From positions 6,820,001-6,884,000 of the forward strand of contig JAJGBQ010000001.1 of assembly GCA_022457065.1 (NCBI GenBank): a DNA stretch of 64,000 nt, in the 5' to 3' direction. Origin of the DNA: Curvularia sp. ZM96 (taxonomy: Eukaryota > Ascomycota > Dothideomycetes > Pleosporales > Pleosporaceae). Each line of letters opens with the position of its first letter. Position 1 is the first letter of the stretch. Positions 1-10,737 of the stretch are shown here, piece by piece. The translations under genes were made by a program, and so were the position numbers. The notes beneath the pieces are model-generated. The model was not told the origin of the DNA. It searched no databases and was given only the letters and a program-made list of their open reading frames with translations.

Positions 1-21
1 CATACACGTCCTCATCGTCAA

Positions 22-2028
22 TCATCCCTCAAAAACGCCGTGGTTCAGTTCGACGCCAAAGTCCTTCGCCATGATTCGCATGTGCTCTTCAATGTCGTCT
101 TCCATGCCTCTGCCCAGACCAAGCAATTGCTTGACTTTACTCCAGAAGAAGACTCCATCGCTGAGCGCCAATACGAAACGGAAGCGCAGATGGTTGATCC
201 AGTTCTTCCACCGCTCACTCACGCTCAGATCCTTGCTCTCGATGAGTGCTCTGCTAGCCCACAAGCCAGTAATCTTGATGCGATTGACTGGAGAGCCTAA
301 GAACTGATTGTTTCCTTGGACAATACGCAAGTTTCTTCCAATGAATAACAATTCGCGCGGAAACTTGTCTTGGTCACCGAGAATAAGCTTGATGGCATCA
401 CGGCCTTTGGCCTGCATTTCAAAAGCACGCTCAGCTTGGTCCTTTCCTTTGCGTTCGGCTCTAAGGACTTCGGCCACGCTTTTGTCACCGCCTTCGTACG
501 GGCGCATGAGCGTTGCTGAGGCGAAGATGTCAGCATGCTTGACACCCCAGCTACTAACAATCTCCTCGATTTGATTGTTGTCGAATGCTAGCAGCGATTT
601 CCAGAATAGTGCATATTGAAGACGGAACTTGGGGTCCATGCGGATGTACAGGCCATGGTCGATGAGGACTACTTCGGGCTGTCCGTTGGGTAGTCGACGA
701 ACGAAGATGTTTCCTGGATGAGGGTCGCAGTGTACAGTGCCCCACAGGAACATTTGTGCTGAGAACAGGTCGACGAGGGTGTTCATAGTGGTTTTGAGAG
801 AGACACCTAGGCCACCCTTGCCGTCCTTGCCCCGCCAGTAACTGCGATCAGGCTTGAAGAACTCATGCTTTGTGGCATCCTCTGGAGCATGGGTGTCGAC
901 CGCAGCATCCTGTGAAATAGGGGGCAGTTGCTCGCCGCCTGAGCCCGGGCTGCCACGACGCCATCCGCCTTTCCAGCTGTTTGTGATTCCTTCTTTGTCC
1001 CATAACCGGACACCCTCTATCCACTCGGCTGTCATGACTCGCTTACTTGAAAGCTCGCGGTAGACAGCCGGTATATAGACCCGTCCGTTTAGCCTTGGCT
1101 CTGCAGCTACGAGCCTCTTCATCTCCACTGCGTTGTCTGCTTCGTTCTCAAAATCCGTTTCGAGCATCAGGCGCTCCGAAATATACGGCACAAGCGTGTA
1201 GACGGGGATGCCAAACCACCATGTGTATACCTTGGAGACAACCTTGAAGGCCCAGAGATCCCACCCGACCTGTTGCGCAATCTCTCGTTTCTGGATCTTA
1301 ATAGCCACCTCTCTTCCATCTGCCAGTCTCGCCCAGTGTACCTGTGCAACGCTTGCACTGGCTCTGGCGGTCTTTTCCATGATACCTCGGCCTTCCTGCT
1401 TGGTGAAACCAACACCGAACACGTCCTCGACGCTCTTGCCAAAGTCTTCCCGTATGACCTGCTCTACCTCCCACCACTCATTCTGCGGCGCATCGTCGAA
1501 CATTTGCTGAAACATTTTTTGAAACTGTGGCGGCAGGATTGCGCTCTGCATGGCAATGGCCTGGCCGATTTTGAGGTACAGTCCTCCATTGTGTCGCAAA
1601 AGATCAAAGATTCTTGTCGCATTCCTCGCATGGAGTTCTTCTATGCTGTTTGCAAGTGGTGGATGGGCGCGGAAATTGATCTTGTAGTCAATTCCGATTA
1701 AGAGGCCGACCTTGAACGTGCGCAGACTACGGGTAATGGATGAAGCGTTGAATTGCCGGTCAATCACCCATCCAGCACCAAGCAGTGCAGATACAGCGGC
1801 GAGACGGCGTACCCATTTTCGGCGGGTAAAAGGAGGCTTGGCCTTGCGCTGCCTAGGCTTGGGCAGGTCAGCGGGGTTTGGAGGTCGCAGTGGCTCCCAT
1901 GCTTGTGTCTGAAGGCGGCGCGCAAGTGGCGCCTGGTACAATCTCGTGGGGGAAAGGCCTGACGTCAGCGATCGCAGTGTTGCATGGTGTACATGTGCTC
2001 TCTGAAGAGCAGACAAGCCATGTATCAT
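22..2028 (-). CDS. ABC1/UbiB-family (aarF-like) mitochondrial kinase-like protein
   Basis: Single-exon gene of 668 codons counted from the ATG at 2028; the frame stays open to a TTG at 2037, which I do not use. The protein has a basic N-terminal stretch that could be a mitochondrial presequence, a hydrophobic segment near residue 85, and the UbiB hallmarks in order: the KxGQ motif (LKIGQAIAMQ), an alanine-rich loop (ARASASVAQVHWA) in place of a glycine loop, the VAIKIQ lysine, an ETDFENEADN helix, the catalytic-loop-like HCDPHPGNIFV and the metal-binding LIDHG. Family members are atypical kinases/ATPases that support coenzyme Q synthesis or distribution and mitochondrial lipid homeostasis. 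Yeast Mcp2/Cqd2 and Cqd1 are the nearest kind by architecture; I cannot say which is the ortholog. A low-complexity insert (about residues 355-400) separates the two lobes. Confidence 0.9.
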   Translation of the reverse strand: MIHGLSALQRAHVHHATLRSLTSGLSPTRLYQAPLARRLQTQAWEPLRPPNPADLPKPRQRKAKPPFTRRKWVRRLAAVSALLGAGWVIDRQFNASSITRSLRTFKVGLLIGIDYKINFRAHPPLANSIEELHARNATRIFDLLRHNGGLYLKIGQAIAMQSAILPPQFQKMFQQMFDDAPQNEWWEVEQVIREDFGKSVEDVFGVGFTKQEGRGIMEKTARASASVAQVHWARLADGREVAIKIQKREIAQQVGWDLWAFKVVSKVYTWWFGIPVYTLVPYISERLMLETDFENEADNAVEMKRLVAAEPRLNGRVYIPAVYRELSSKRVMTAEWIEGVRLWDKEGITNSWKGGWRRGSPGSGGEQLPPISQDAAVDTHAPEDATKHEFFKPDRSYWRGKDGKGGLGVSLKTTMNTLVDLFSAQMFLWGTVHCDPHPGNIFVRRLPNGQPEVVLIDHGLYIRMDPKFRLQYALFWKSLLAFDNNQIEEIVSSWGVKHADIFASATLMRPYEGGDKSVAEVLRAERKGKDQAERAFEMQAKGRDAIKLILGDQDKFPRELLFIGRNLRIVQGNNQFLGSPVNRIKITGLWASRALIESKDLSVSERWKNWINHLRFRFVLALSDGVFFWSKVKQLLGLGRGMEDDIEEHMRIMAKDFGVELNHGVFEG

Positions 2029-2384
2029 GGCTGTCAAGGGTAAAGCGGAGAAGACACGAGAGGAGTGAGGTTCGGCATGTTGAGACGTCGTAAGGGAAGT
2101 TTATCTTTTGCGCATAGTGATGACGGCATTTTTGTTGCCGTTAAGTCCGTGCGCCCTGAGGCAGCAGAGTTACGACCTCCGAATTGGCCCGTCCAGCAGC
2201 CGCATTTGGACTGAACAAAAGATATAATACAAGATATCCGGTTTCTATTCGTGCCACGAATAAGAAGCAACATCCTTGAGGTCCGTATGACCAACTCCTG
2301 CTTAGGAATTATGTTTGTGTTGGCCATGGCCAAGCCAATGGTTCACTAGAAGCAAAAGTTACAAACATATGAGGGCGAATCTTT
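2029..2384. other. gene-free stretch upstream of the UbiB gene
   Basis: This 356 bp stretch lies between the start of the UbiB-family gene and the stop of the Yae1 gene, both on the minus strand, so it should hold the UbiB promoter and the Yae1 3' end. I see no motif I would name. Confidence 0.5.
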
Positions 2385-3017
2385 TCAAGGGTCATGTTCT
2401 TGTGATGCATGGAATCTGTCCACAGCCTTCAGATCAACATGCCACCTCGCAGCCAATGCTTGAACTTTGCCCATCCACTTATTTATCACGGGATGCTGGG
2501 CGGCGACCTCTCTAAACGTAGGGTCATCCTCCTTCGCCACGACGCCCCATTTCCAAATGCCTTCCTCGTCCACCCATTGCTTTCCTAGCAGCTCCTCAAT
2601 GGCCAACTCCTTGTGGGCTGTGCCATAAATTTCTTTGGCCTCGCTGTGCATCTCTTCATCGTGGGCCTTGGATGCGGCAACGAATCCGTGTAAGACGCCT
2701 AAGATGTAGCCTACGTTTAGTCCGAGATTTGCCCCGAGAGCATAGCCTTCGTCGAATCCTTCCTGCACGTACTGGCCCTTGCTGTTTGCGAGGCCTTCGC
2801 GATAAGCATCCGTGTCGAGGGCGCGCTGGCGAGAGGGCAGGTCGGAAAGAATTTCATGACGTCGAGCCTGCGGGGCGATTGTAGACAGGACCGGTGATGA
2901 CGGCGCGGAACCGTAGACGTCGTCGAGTGCGTTCTCATGAGGCGGGGTCGGAGGCGCCTGCCCCGCGGCAAGCTGGGTTGGGTCCAGAGTGGGAGATACG
3001 TCGCCGAGGGCGTTCAT
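2385..3017 (-). CDS. YAE1: Yae1 family protein (Fe-S cluster delivery adaptor)
   Basis: Single-exon gene, 210 aa, starting at an ATG at 3017. Residues 87-111 show the diagnostic deca-GX3 pattern: glycines at 87, 91, 95, 99, 103, 107 and 111, exactly every fourth residue, ending in GYILGVLHG. In yeast Yae1 works with Lto1 as an adaptor that recruits the ABC protein Rli1/ABCE1 to the cytosolic iron-sulfur assembly targeting complex. The protein is longer than yeast Yae1 because of a proline/serine-rich N-terminal region of about 65 residues. It is divergent from the SDR gene downstream on the plus strand, separated by about 390 bp. Confidence 0.85.
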   Translation of the reverse strand: MNALGDVSPTLDPTQLAAGQAPPTPPHENALDDVYGSAPSSPVLSTIAPQARRHEILSDLPSRQRALDTDAYREGLANSKGQYVQEGFDEGYALGANLGLNVGYILGVLHGFVAASKAHDEEMHSEAKEIYGTAHKELAIEELLGKQWVDEEGIWKWGVVAKEDDPTFREVAAQHPVINKWMGKVQALAARWHVDLKAVDRFHASQEHDP

Positions 3018-3411
3018 GGTGGACGCGCTTCTGTCTCCAAAAGGGCCGCACGAAATGTAAATCGAGTCATGGTGTGATGGGTAGAAGGTGGGGACGAGAA
3101 AGGGTTCAATCTGGTGGAGACTAGCGCGATCCCTACTCCGAGGCTGCGGAGTTTACGGAGGCTTGAGCCTCATCGAGCAATGCATGAACAAGCATGTGTA
3201 CTAGGTACATCCGACCGTGCAGCATGCCTGGAGTTATTGTTCTTGCAGCTGGAAAGTCGAGCGACCTGTGGCGCGGTTCGAAGCGGACGAATCCCGGAAA
3301 CTATTGGGACCAATTACGCACCAGTGCCCTACGAAATACTTCTATACATTAACTTTGGTGGCCAGCAGTTGCAGAGACCGCAGCTACAATTTTCTCTGCT
3401 CCATCGCCATC
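3018..3411. promoter_or_regulatory. divergent intergenic region Yae1 / SDR
   Basis: The 394 bp between two divergent ATGs must contain both promoters. The SDR frame remains open upstream to 3217 but with no hydrophobic leader or conserved residues, so I treat that extension as 5' UTR. No specific factor site is claimed. Confidence 0.5.
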
Positions 3412-4416
3412 ATGGTTGCAATCTCAGCAGTCCGTTCTCACAACGCATCTCTCAAGCATCACCTGCCTAATCCGGTCGCCGTCTTTGTTGGAGGCACAAG
3501 TGGGATTGGCCTCTTTACAGCACGCGAGCTGGTGCGCCACACGACCTCACCTCACGTCTACCTTGTCGGCCGCAATGCCACCGAAGCGAACAAGATCATC
3601 CAAGAGCTGCAATCGATAAACTCATCGTCGCAAGTGAGCTTTATTCAGAAAGACGTGTCGTTGTTGAAGAACGTGGATGAGGCATGCAAGGAGATCAAGA
3701 GCAAGGAAAAGGAGGTCAACCTGTTGTTCATGACGTGTGGATATCTTACGCTCAAAGGCCGAGAAGAAACAGCTGAAGGGCTGGATCGAAAGTTTGCGTT
3801 GCACTACTACGCCCGGATGCGATTCATTCAGCAACTGACGCCATTGCTCGACGCGGGAGCTGATAGTCTTTCGCGCGTGGTGGCGGTCTTGGATCCTCAG
3901 CCTGGCCTGAGATTAGGAGGGCTGAATTACTCGGACCTATCTCTCAAGCAGAACTATACCCTCAAAAATGTCATGGTGCATGCATGTGCAATGAAGTCTC
4001 TAGCCATTGCGCACTTGGCTAAACAGCACCCCAGGACGACCTACATTCACGCATACCCGTCAGGAGTCGACACAGGAGTTACGCGCGAGGTACTTGGACG
4101 ATTCGAGTGGGCAGGCAAACTTTTGTTGAGAACTGTAGGTCGGTGGATTATGGTTCCGCAGACTGAGAGTGGTGAGAGGCATCTGTATGCAGCCACGGCA
4201 CCAGTCTATGCTCCAAGTGCGATGGCAGGGTCGACAGATGTTGTGGGAAGCGACGGCATCAAGGGCAGTGGAAGCTATTTGTTGAACTGGAATGGCGAGA
4301 TACTGGCAGACACGACGCAGGCCAAGAAGCTGAGGGAAGAAGGCGGGGTGGATAAGGTTTGGGCGCACACTGAGGAGGTCATGAAGGCAATCGAAGACAA
4401 AGGCAGATATGATTAG
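3412..4416 (+). CDS. short-chain dehydrogenase/reductase family protein
   Basis: 334 aa if started at the ATG at 3412, which places the nucleotide-binding strand (NPVAVFVGGTSGIG) at about residue 22 as usual; the frame is open back to 3217 but that extension looks non-coding. The glycine motif GGTSGIG and a following VYLVGRN (basic Arg suggesting NADP(H)) are clear. The canonical YxxxK is not: at the expected place the sequence reads HACAMK, keeping a lysine but with no tyrosine four residues before it. Many uncharacterised fungal oxidoreductases have such degenerate SDR sites, so catalytic activity is uncertain. Substrate cannot be inferred and no biosynthetic cluster surrounds it. Confidence 0.8.
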   Translation: MVAISAVRSHNASLKHHLPNPVAVFVGGTSGIGLFTARELVRHTTSPHVYLVGRNATEANKIIQELQSINSSSQVSFIQKDVSLLKNVDEACKEIKSKEKEVNLLFMTCGYLTLKGREETAEGLDRKFALHYYARMRFIQQLTPLLDAGADSLSRVVAVLDPQPGLRLGGLNYSDLSLKQNYTLKNVMVHACAMKSLAIAHLAKQHPRTTYIHAYPSGVDTGVTREVLGRFEWAGKLLLRTVGRWIMVPQTESGERHLYAATAPVYAPSAMAGSTDVVGSDGIKGSGSYLLNWNGEILADTTQAKKLREEGGVDKVWAHTEEVMKAIEDKGRYD

Positions 4417-5665
4417 AGCATGGTTTATTTCCGGCGTCAATTACCAACCCGGTCAGCATGTAATGGTCTTAGTCTTTGAGGAGCATGATGACGGCGTGAT
4501 GTAAATATAGCAGGAGAGGCGGCTGTTTCGCATATACACGCATGCAAGGCGTGTCAAGACGCACGAGGATGATCGCCAACGCCAATCGCGCCGCGGACTC
4601 GGACTGGAGATCTGGCATGGGCCATGACAGCTACGCTACGTGGCACGAAAAGAAAAGCTTCAGCGTGCTGAATCGTGTGCCGTGGGGAGCATATCGATAG
4701 GCGCATGGGCTGGCGAGAGTTGGAGTGGTGTGGCTGGTGCGTGTGGCTATTGAGTGTGGCTAGTACTGTGGGGATGAAGTCGACTTCATTGCATGTGTAG
4801 AAAACAAACCCATTGCAGGCGTGTGCACGACGGCTTGTTTCCACAGCACCACTATGCTCCGTATACACACAGAAAAGTGCTTGCTTGGACACAGGACGTC
4901 CCCGCAAGGAACACTTGGCTTATGCAGCGCATCTCGTGGGCAGATCGTCGCCTAGCGGGAACCCCTATTCGTTCAGTGATCCACCGCGGCGAGTCTAGCC
5001 ACGCTGGATGCTGCGACTATCACCAACTCTGCGTCCGAAAGCAGCTGGCTGCCGAGTGCATAGCAATTATCCAGTGCCCAATCAATGCCGTCAGCAGCCA
5101 GCGGTTTCGCATTGAGACGGCGTGCGCGTGCCATCCTGGCCAGGCGTTGCCTCAGCCATTTCCCGCTGCGACGCTGCCGACGGCGCCCGCCAATGACAGC
5201 CCGCCCGCCCATGCCCGTCTCTCCTGGGACGCGTTTCGTCCTTTCTTGCGCCTTTGCTTTTGCCGTCGCCGTTCCGTTTCTCTCGACTCGCAAAGCCACG
5301 TCAAGCGCGTCAATCCTCTTTGCTTTGCAAAATCCGGGGGTGCCACTGCGTCCCATCGGCCCTGCAGTAGTCGCGGACGTTGACGTTAAGGTTGGTACAG
5401 AGCCACACCCTGGTCGTTTGGTCCGCGCGCCCTGGGATACGCGTTGGAGTAAGTGCTAACCTGGCGACACAGGCGGCCGCTCCCTCCTCCAATTTCGTTT
5501 TCTTGAACGCCGTCAGGTCGACCAATCTCTTGACCCTGGCAGGCGCATATCGAAGCCTAGTACCTCTGCCGACTGCGCTGCTGCTCTCCTTCTCCCTTAC
5601 TAAGATTACCCGCTCGCGCGAACAGTGAGACACTGATATTAAGACCCTTCCCCCTCCCGCCCACC
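4417..5665. other. long gene-free leader region of the septin-like gene
   Basis: This 1.25 kb stretch contains several overlapping open frames on both strands (for example 4793-5383 and 4973-5356) but none has a recognisable domain or a partner exon. It becomes pyrimidine-rich just before the ATG at 5666 (CCCTCCCGCCCACC then ATGG). I read it as promoter plus long 5' UTR of the downstream gene, possibly with upstream ORFs. Confidence 0.45.
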
Positions 5666-7596
5666 ATGGCCACTCCCGCAGACAACGGATCTCCTAATCC
5701 TGCTCCCTCGGCTCCGCACGACGACTCGCCCGACACTGCCGCTGCTCGTCCTTCGCTTGCACAGTCGCACTCCTCTGTTGAGAACCAAGCCGGACCTCGC
5801 AGGACCAGCTTCAACTTCCTGCGCCGAGCCAGCGGAAAGAGCTCTTCAGAGACCCGCGGTAGCAGTGCCACCCGAAGCGCCTCTGGATCCAAGATGAGCA
5901 GGAAGCAAAAGGCCCTCGCCCAGGAGGAGGCCCTGCGCAGGCAGCGCGAGGCCAGCATGCTCCCCAACCAGCCGCCCCGCCTGCCTTCGCACTCGGCGCT
6001 GCCCCAGATTGCTACGTTCGGTGGTGAAGACGTTCGTCCAGACTCGGTTGCCATTGTCTCCAACAAGGTCGGCACCTACAACCCCAATGCCTTCAACTTC
6101 AGCCGACCCTCCATCGATGCTTCCAGGATGGCTCGTCAATCCCCGCCCATGGCTCAGGACACTGTACCTCCACTTCCTACTGACATCGATCCTTACGCAA
6201 GGACCGAGAGCATGACCAACCGTGGCCGCTACAGTTACGCTAGCAGCCAGGTTACTTCTGTCAACAGCCCTCGCCGCGTGCGCAGGAGGAAGGACCCTAC
6301 GCCGTTCAAGTAAGTTACCCAAAAAACTACTCCTCTTACGCTAGCTGACCACTTTGTAGCATTCTCGTCATTGGCACCAAGGGTTCAGGCAAGTCCGCCT
6401 TCATCGAGTTCCTAACCACTGCGCTCGCGCTTCCCGCTCAGAAGCGGCCACGCACTCCATCTCCCCCTGCGACCGCCGTGGGTGATGAAACTTCGCCTTT
6501 CACGTCCCAGTTCCTCGAGACCGAAGTCGATGGCGAGAGAGTTGGTGTCACTCTCTGGGATTCCGAGGGCCTCGAGAAGAACATTGTCGACTTCCAGCTG
6601 CCCCTCATCACGTCCTTCCTTGAGTCCAAGTTTGAGGATACATTCAGTGAGGAGCAAAAGGTTGTCCGTGCTCCGGGCGTCAAGGATACGCACATCCACT
6701 GCGTTTTCCTTTTGTTGGATCCTGTCCGCCTGGACCAGAACATTGCCGATGCGCGCAAACAGGCTAACATTGTCAACGCCGGCACTACCATCTTTGGAGC
6801 CTTGGACGAGAATCTGGATCTCAACGTGCTCCGCGAGCTTCAGACCAGGACCACCGTCATTCCAGTCATCAGCAAGGCAGACACCATTACCGGTGCTCAT
6901 ATGCGCTATCTCAAGAAGACGGTGTGGGACACTATCAAGCGTGCCAAATTGGATCCGCTTGAGGCTTTGAACCTCGATCTGGGCGATGATGAAGACGAGG
7001 ACGAAGACGACGATGACCGACTCGACGAACGTGACGAAGACGAATACGAACAGTCGCAGAATGATGAGGGCAAATCGGAGGTGCTTAACAAGATTCTCGA
7101 ACGATCGTCTTCCGAGGCTGCACGCTCAATTGCTTCTTCTGGCTCATCCGCCAGATCCCAGTCGCCTCCCACATCTCCGCCAAGTGCCAGGAAGAGCCAC
7201 AGCCGCAAGGCTTCTGCTCTTGCCGCATCCATCCACAGCGAAGATACAGAGTCTCCCTTCCTGCCTCTCAGCATCATCTCGCCGGACCCCTACGACCCCG
7301 ACGTGGTTGGACGTAAATTCCCGTGGGGATTTGCCGACCCTTACAACCCAGAGCATTGTGACTTTGTCAAGCTCAGGGAAAGCGTCTTCAGCGACTGGCG
7401 CTCCGAGCTCCGTGAGGCTAGCCGTGAGCAGTGGTACGAGAGCTGGCGAACCATGCGTCTTGAGAAGGGCGGCAGGCGACGTGTCGTCACTGCAGATGGA
7501 CCTGCATCGAGGCAGCTTTCTGTCCCAGCCACCAACGGTCGTGCGGTGAGCGCTGAAGGCCGCGAGTATCGCCCATACCGCCCTGGTGCGTTCTAA
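5666..7596 (+). CDS. septin-like P-loop GTPase with long disordered N-terminus
   Basis: Two exons, 5666-6309 and 6360-7596, joined across a 50 bp GT-AG intron with a CTGAC branch; the junction restores an Asn codon directly before the P-loop. Product 626 aa. Residues 1-210 are Ser/Pro-rich and disordered. The P-loop GTKGSGKS lies at 220-227, followed by a G3-like WDSEGLEKN and a PVISKAD (G4-like) motif. An acidic run (DDEDEDEDDDDR) and a Ser-rich segment interrupt the G domain at about 400-510. The end matches the septin unique element region (PWGFADPYNPEHCDFVKLRES...LREASREQWYESWR). This is a septin-fold protein of the divergent filamentous-fungal kind (compare group 5/AspE), not one of the four core septins. 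Role in filament or septum organisation is inferred from family only. Confidence 0.85.
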
Positions 7597-8547
7597 CCGA
7601 GCAATCTCTGAGAGACATAATGGTCTGTGATCAACAAACATCGACGTCGTACGTGGTTGCACCACAATGTCGTCAACACCTTACCTGAATCAACATTTAC
7701 TGGACGATGCATGTTTGAGCAAGCACATTTACAAGTGGTCTTTCAAACATGATACGCTTCCAGATTTGGCACATCTCAGAGGGTGCATGCGTACAGTTGA
7801 GCTTGTCGCATACTTTTTCCTTTGTTCACTATACCTGATACTCCTTTGTCTTTTCTGCAGTCTGTTTTTATCTGCTTCCAACATTGCGCATACCCATTTT
7901 CCACTGTTTAGTACCCTTAGATTCATGCTGTTCCGACACCGTTCCTTCTTTGCAAGGAGGATCAGGCTGGCCAGGTTTGTTGACGCTGAGCGTAATTTTA
8001 TGGACGGGCAGTTGCAAGCTGTATTTAGTAGTCAAATTTTTTTTACGAGAGGAATCGAGAGGCCCCGAGGAGATGGAGTGTTTGAAGAATCAAAACTGTT
8101 CGTTCTACCGTGCTTGCTTTGGTTAGAAGTGCTGTTAAGTTTGCATAGCTCAGTGCTAACAGGCCGACGTTACAGCGATGGCGTATCCTCGAGCTCAACT
8201 TTAGGCTTGATTTCAGTTATAAAGATTTGCAGTACGAGAGGCGTGATCGGGTAGAAGACTCTGTTTGGTTAACTCCGCAGTGGGACGGGCGACCAACCCG
8301 CTTCCTTTTTCCCATCGACCAATCGCGACGTCGGCCCTCGACGCGTGCTCGCATGCCACGAACGATACCTACCTACTAGCGTTGGTCACTAGCAACGAGA
8401 TGTTCTGTATATGCCATAGCTTCCGATACCACGACTTGGTCTGGTCCGATATAAAGAATGCAGCTTGCAGTCCTCTACACTCTCTCCGTGCTTGTTTTGA
8501 CGTGCACTGCCTTTACTCTCGTTCATCTCTTGTCTCCTGGCTTCGAC
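7597..8547. other. gene-free stretch between septin-like gene and acid phosphatase
   Basis: About 950 bp with a plus-strand open frame at 7667-8254 that is rich in Phe, Leu and Cys, has no domain and is probably chance. The region should contain the septin-like 3' UTR and the acid phosphatase promoter. An alternative in-frame ATG for the phosphatase lies at 8458. Confidence 0.45.
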
Positions 8548-10084
8548 ATGGCTTCACGCAACTACGTTACCTTGATGCTGGCGACCATTGCCGCGTCTGT
8601 ATCGGCAAAGGAAACCAAGGTGGACCTGGCCTGGTATCCGCCCAAGAAGAGTTGGATCAATGACATCAACCAAGTCCTGAACGGCACTGGAACCAATGGC
8701 TTCGTGTTTAATAGCTCGCAACTACCGGCTGGTGTCGAGTATGATACTTACAATTGGTGTAACATGCCTCACGTGCGGAAGGAGGAATATGTGAAGGCTA
8801 GCGAGGAATACGAACTCGTCTATGTAGAGGTGTGAGTACATCTTTTTGTATCAATGGAACAGGTCCATGGCTTATACAAAAAAAAGTATCCATCGCCATC
8901 ACAAGCGTACACCATATGCATCCAACACCTTTCCAAAGGAGTCTTACGGCTGGGAGTGCAAAGACCAAGGCCTTTTCTACTACGGAGAACCCCTCAACCC
9001 AAAGTCAGAAAACACCTCTGCATCGACATATTGGAGCGTGTATAGTGATCCCGTGAATCCCTTTGCGCAAGCCGGCTTCAACGGCTCATGTCAATTCCCT
9101 CAAATCACTCGCCAGGGCCTCGACGACTCCTGGCAGCACGGAAAAGATCTGTACGGTGTATACCGCGACATGCTACGTTTCCTACCGCACCACATCAACG
9201 ACAAGGTCACATACCGCGTATCCAACAACGTCATTACTAGCCAAGTCGCCGGCATGCTGATCCAAGGCATGTACAAACCCAAAGATAACATTGCCCTGCA
9301 CGTCCAACCCAGCGACATCGACTCCCTCGCACCCTCCTACTCCTGTCCTGCAGCCTCCAAACTCTACAGCTCCTACGGCGTCGGCAGCACCGCCTCCAAC
9401 TGGACCGCCCATCTATCCGCCGCGAAACCCCTCTTCAACGCTCTCGACGCCGTCAGCGGCGTCCCCAGCACCTCTGCTGAATGGCACAACTGGTTCGACC
9501 ACTACTACGACAACCTCTCTGCCCGCCAGTGCCACGCCAAGCCCCTGCCTTGCAACATCTCCGACCCCAGTCTCTGCATCAGCCAGCGCCAGGCAGATTC
9601 CGTGTACCGCCTAGGCCAGTACGAGTACTCGTTTGTCTACCGCGATGCGCCGCAGTCGCTGCAGGCGGCCGTGGGTTCCTACGGCGTCTTCATGGCGGAG
9701 CTTACAAGCCATATTCGCGCCGCGCTGGCGGGCCAATCGGATATCATCTACCGGCATAATGTCGCGCACGACGGATCCCTAGCAAGACTGCTGAGTTTTC
9801 TGCAGGTGGAGCAGATGGTGTGGGTGGGTATGGGGTCCGAGGTTGTGTTTGAGATTTACAGGATCAAGTGTGATGCCAACAAGAAGAAGAAATGTGACAA
9901 GGCCAGTGAGGGGAAAGCGTATATTCGTATTCTCTGGGGTGGACGGGTGCTGAGGAGCTCGAATCCGAGTCTTGGGTGGAAACAGGGTAGTGTGGATATG
10001 TTGGATGTGGATGTCTTTTTGGCGTATGTGGATGGGTTGGTGGGGAGGAGGGCGGAGAAGGTGGTGGCGTTTTGTAAGGCGTGA
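8548..10084 (+). CDS. secreted histidine acid phosphatase family protein
   Basis: Exons 8548-8831 and 8887-10084 join across a 55 bp intron (GTGAGT...AAAAAG) and give 493 aa. The splice is decisive: it builds VEVIHRHHKRTP, i.e. the RHxxRxP phosphate pocket (R98, H99, R102, P104) of histidine acid phosphatases. The partner HD motif is at VAHDGS (H389, D390). A signal peptide is predicted by eye in MASRNYVTLMLATIAASVSA; an upstream ATG at 8458 would add 30 hydrophobic residues and make a signal anchor instead. Several NxS/T sites and paired cysteines fit an extracellular enzyme. Length and the weakly conserved core resemble the eukaryotic acid-phosphatase-like 2 group rather than phytases. Substrate unknown. 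Confidence 0.85.
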
Positions 10085-10489
10085 TAATAGAGGGGGAGTG
10101 TTCGGGGGTGGGGGGACTTGCATAGAGAGTTTGTAATGTATATACTTGTAATTCAGTCATGTCTGGTAAGCTGTGCTCAGTATGATATAAGAGACCGCAC
10201 AAACCTACACATACCCGAATGCGCTCATCAATTCATGAATCAAGCATGTGGTGTCTGGTCCATAATGTCATACGCGCTGGATATTCTGGACAAACTTTTA
10301 GGAACCGACGGTTTCTCCTCACCGTCATTACCAAGAACAAAGTCCTTTGTGTGACTAGATTCTTACCGAACAAAGGATTCCGTTTCCCAGTGAGACGCGA
10401 CAGTAGAGTTCACCGTAGTGGATCTCTACCTTACCATCGGCATCCAAAGTAAAGGGATCCACTCGAAGTGGAGGCGACCTGACGACCTT
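10085..10489. other. 3' flank of the acid phosphatase gene
   Basis: About 400 bp of unique sequence up to the first copy of the 14 bp repeat at 10490. Nothing coding is apparent. Confidence 0.4.
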
Positions 10490-10503
10490 GTAGTCCTCGT
10501 AAT

Positions 10504-10737
10504 TAGGCTGGCAAATGGGTACCCCCTACCCAAGGGTTGGGTTGGGTAGGTAGTGCACGGGCCTTGGGTTAGGGTAGGGTAGGGTTGGGTTGGGTCACGT
10601 ACTGCTGTGGGTAGAGTTGGGTTGGGTCACGTACTGACGCGGGTAGGGTTGGGTTAGCCAAGATATGGGTAGGGTTGGGTCTGGGTCTTATATAAGCAGA
10701 ACCCAACCCAACCCAACCCTACCCATTTGCCAGCCTA
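10504..10737. mobile_element. hAT-like MITE with telomere-like GGGTTGGGT interior
   Basis: A 234 bp non-coding element bounded by perfect 18 bp terminal inverted repeats, TAGGCTGGCAAATGGGTA at 10504-10521 and its reverse complement at 10720-10737. It is flanked by a perfect 8 bp direct repeat CTCGTAAT (10496-10503 and 10738-10745), the duplication length typical of hAT transposases. The interior is largely variations of GGGTTGGGT/GGGTAGGGT on the left and ACCCAACCC on the right, with TGGGTCACGTACTG present twice (near 10593 and 10626). It encodes nothing and would need a transposase in trans. Confidence 0.8.

Noticed and set aside
4793..5383. 196-codon plus-strand frame upstream of the septin-like gene
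   Set aside because: Cys/Arg-rich low-order sequence with overlapping equally long antisense frames; more likely leader or promoter.
7667..8254. 195-codon plus-strand frame after the septin-like gene
   Set aside because: Starts inside the likely 3' UTR, no domain, composition driven by T-rich sequence.
10504..10737. Tc1/mariner-type MITE with TA duplication
   Set aside because: TA also flanks the inner 16 bp repeat, but extending the inverted repeat by TA leaves a perfect adjacent 8 bp duplication, which is the better explanation.
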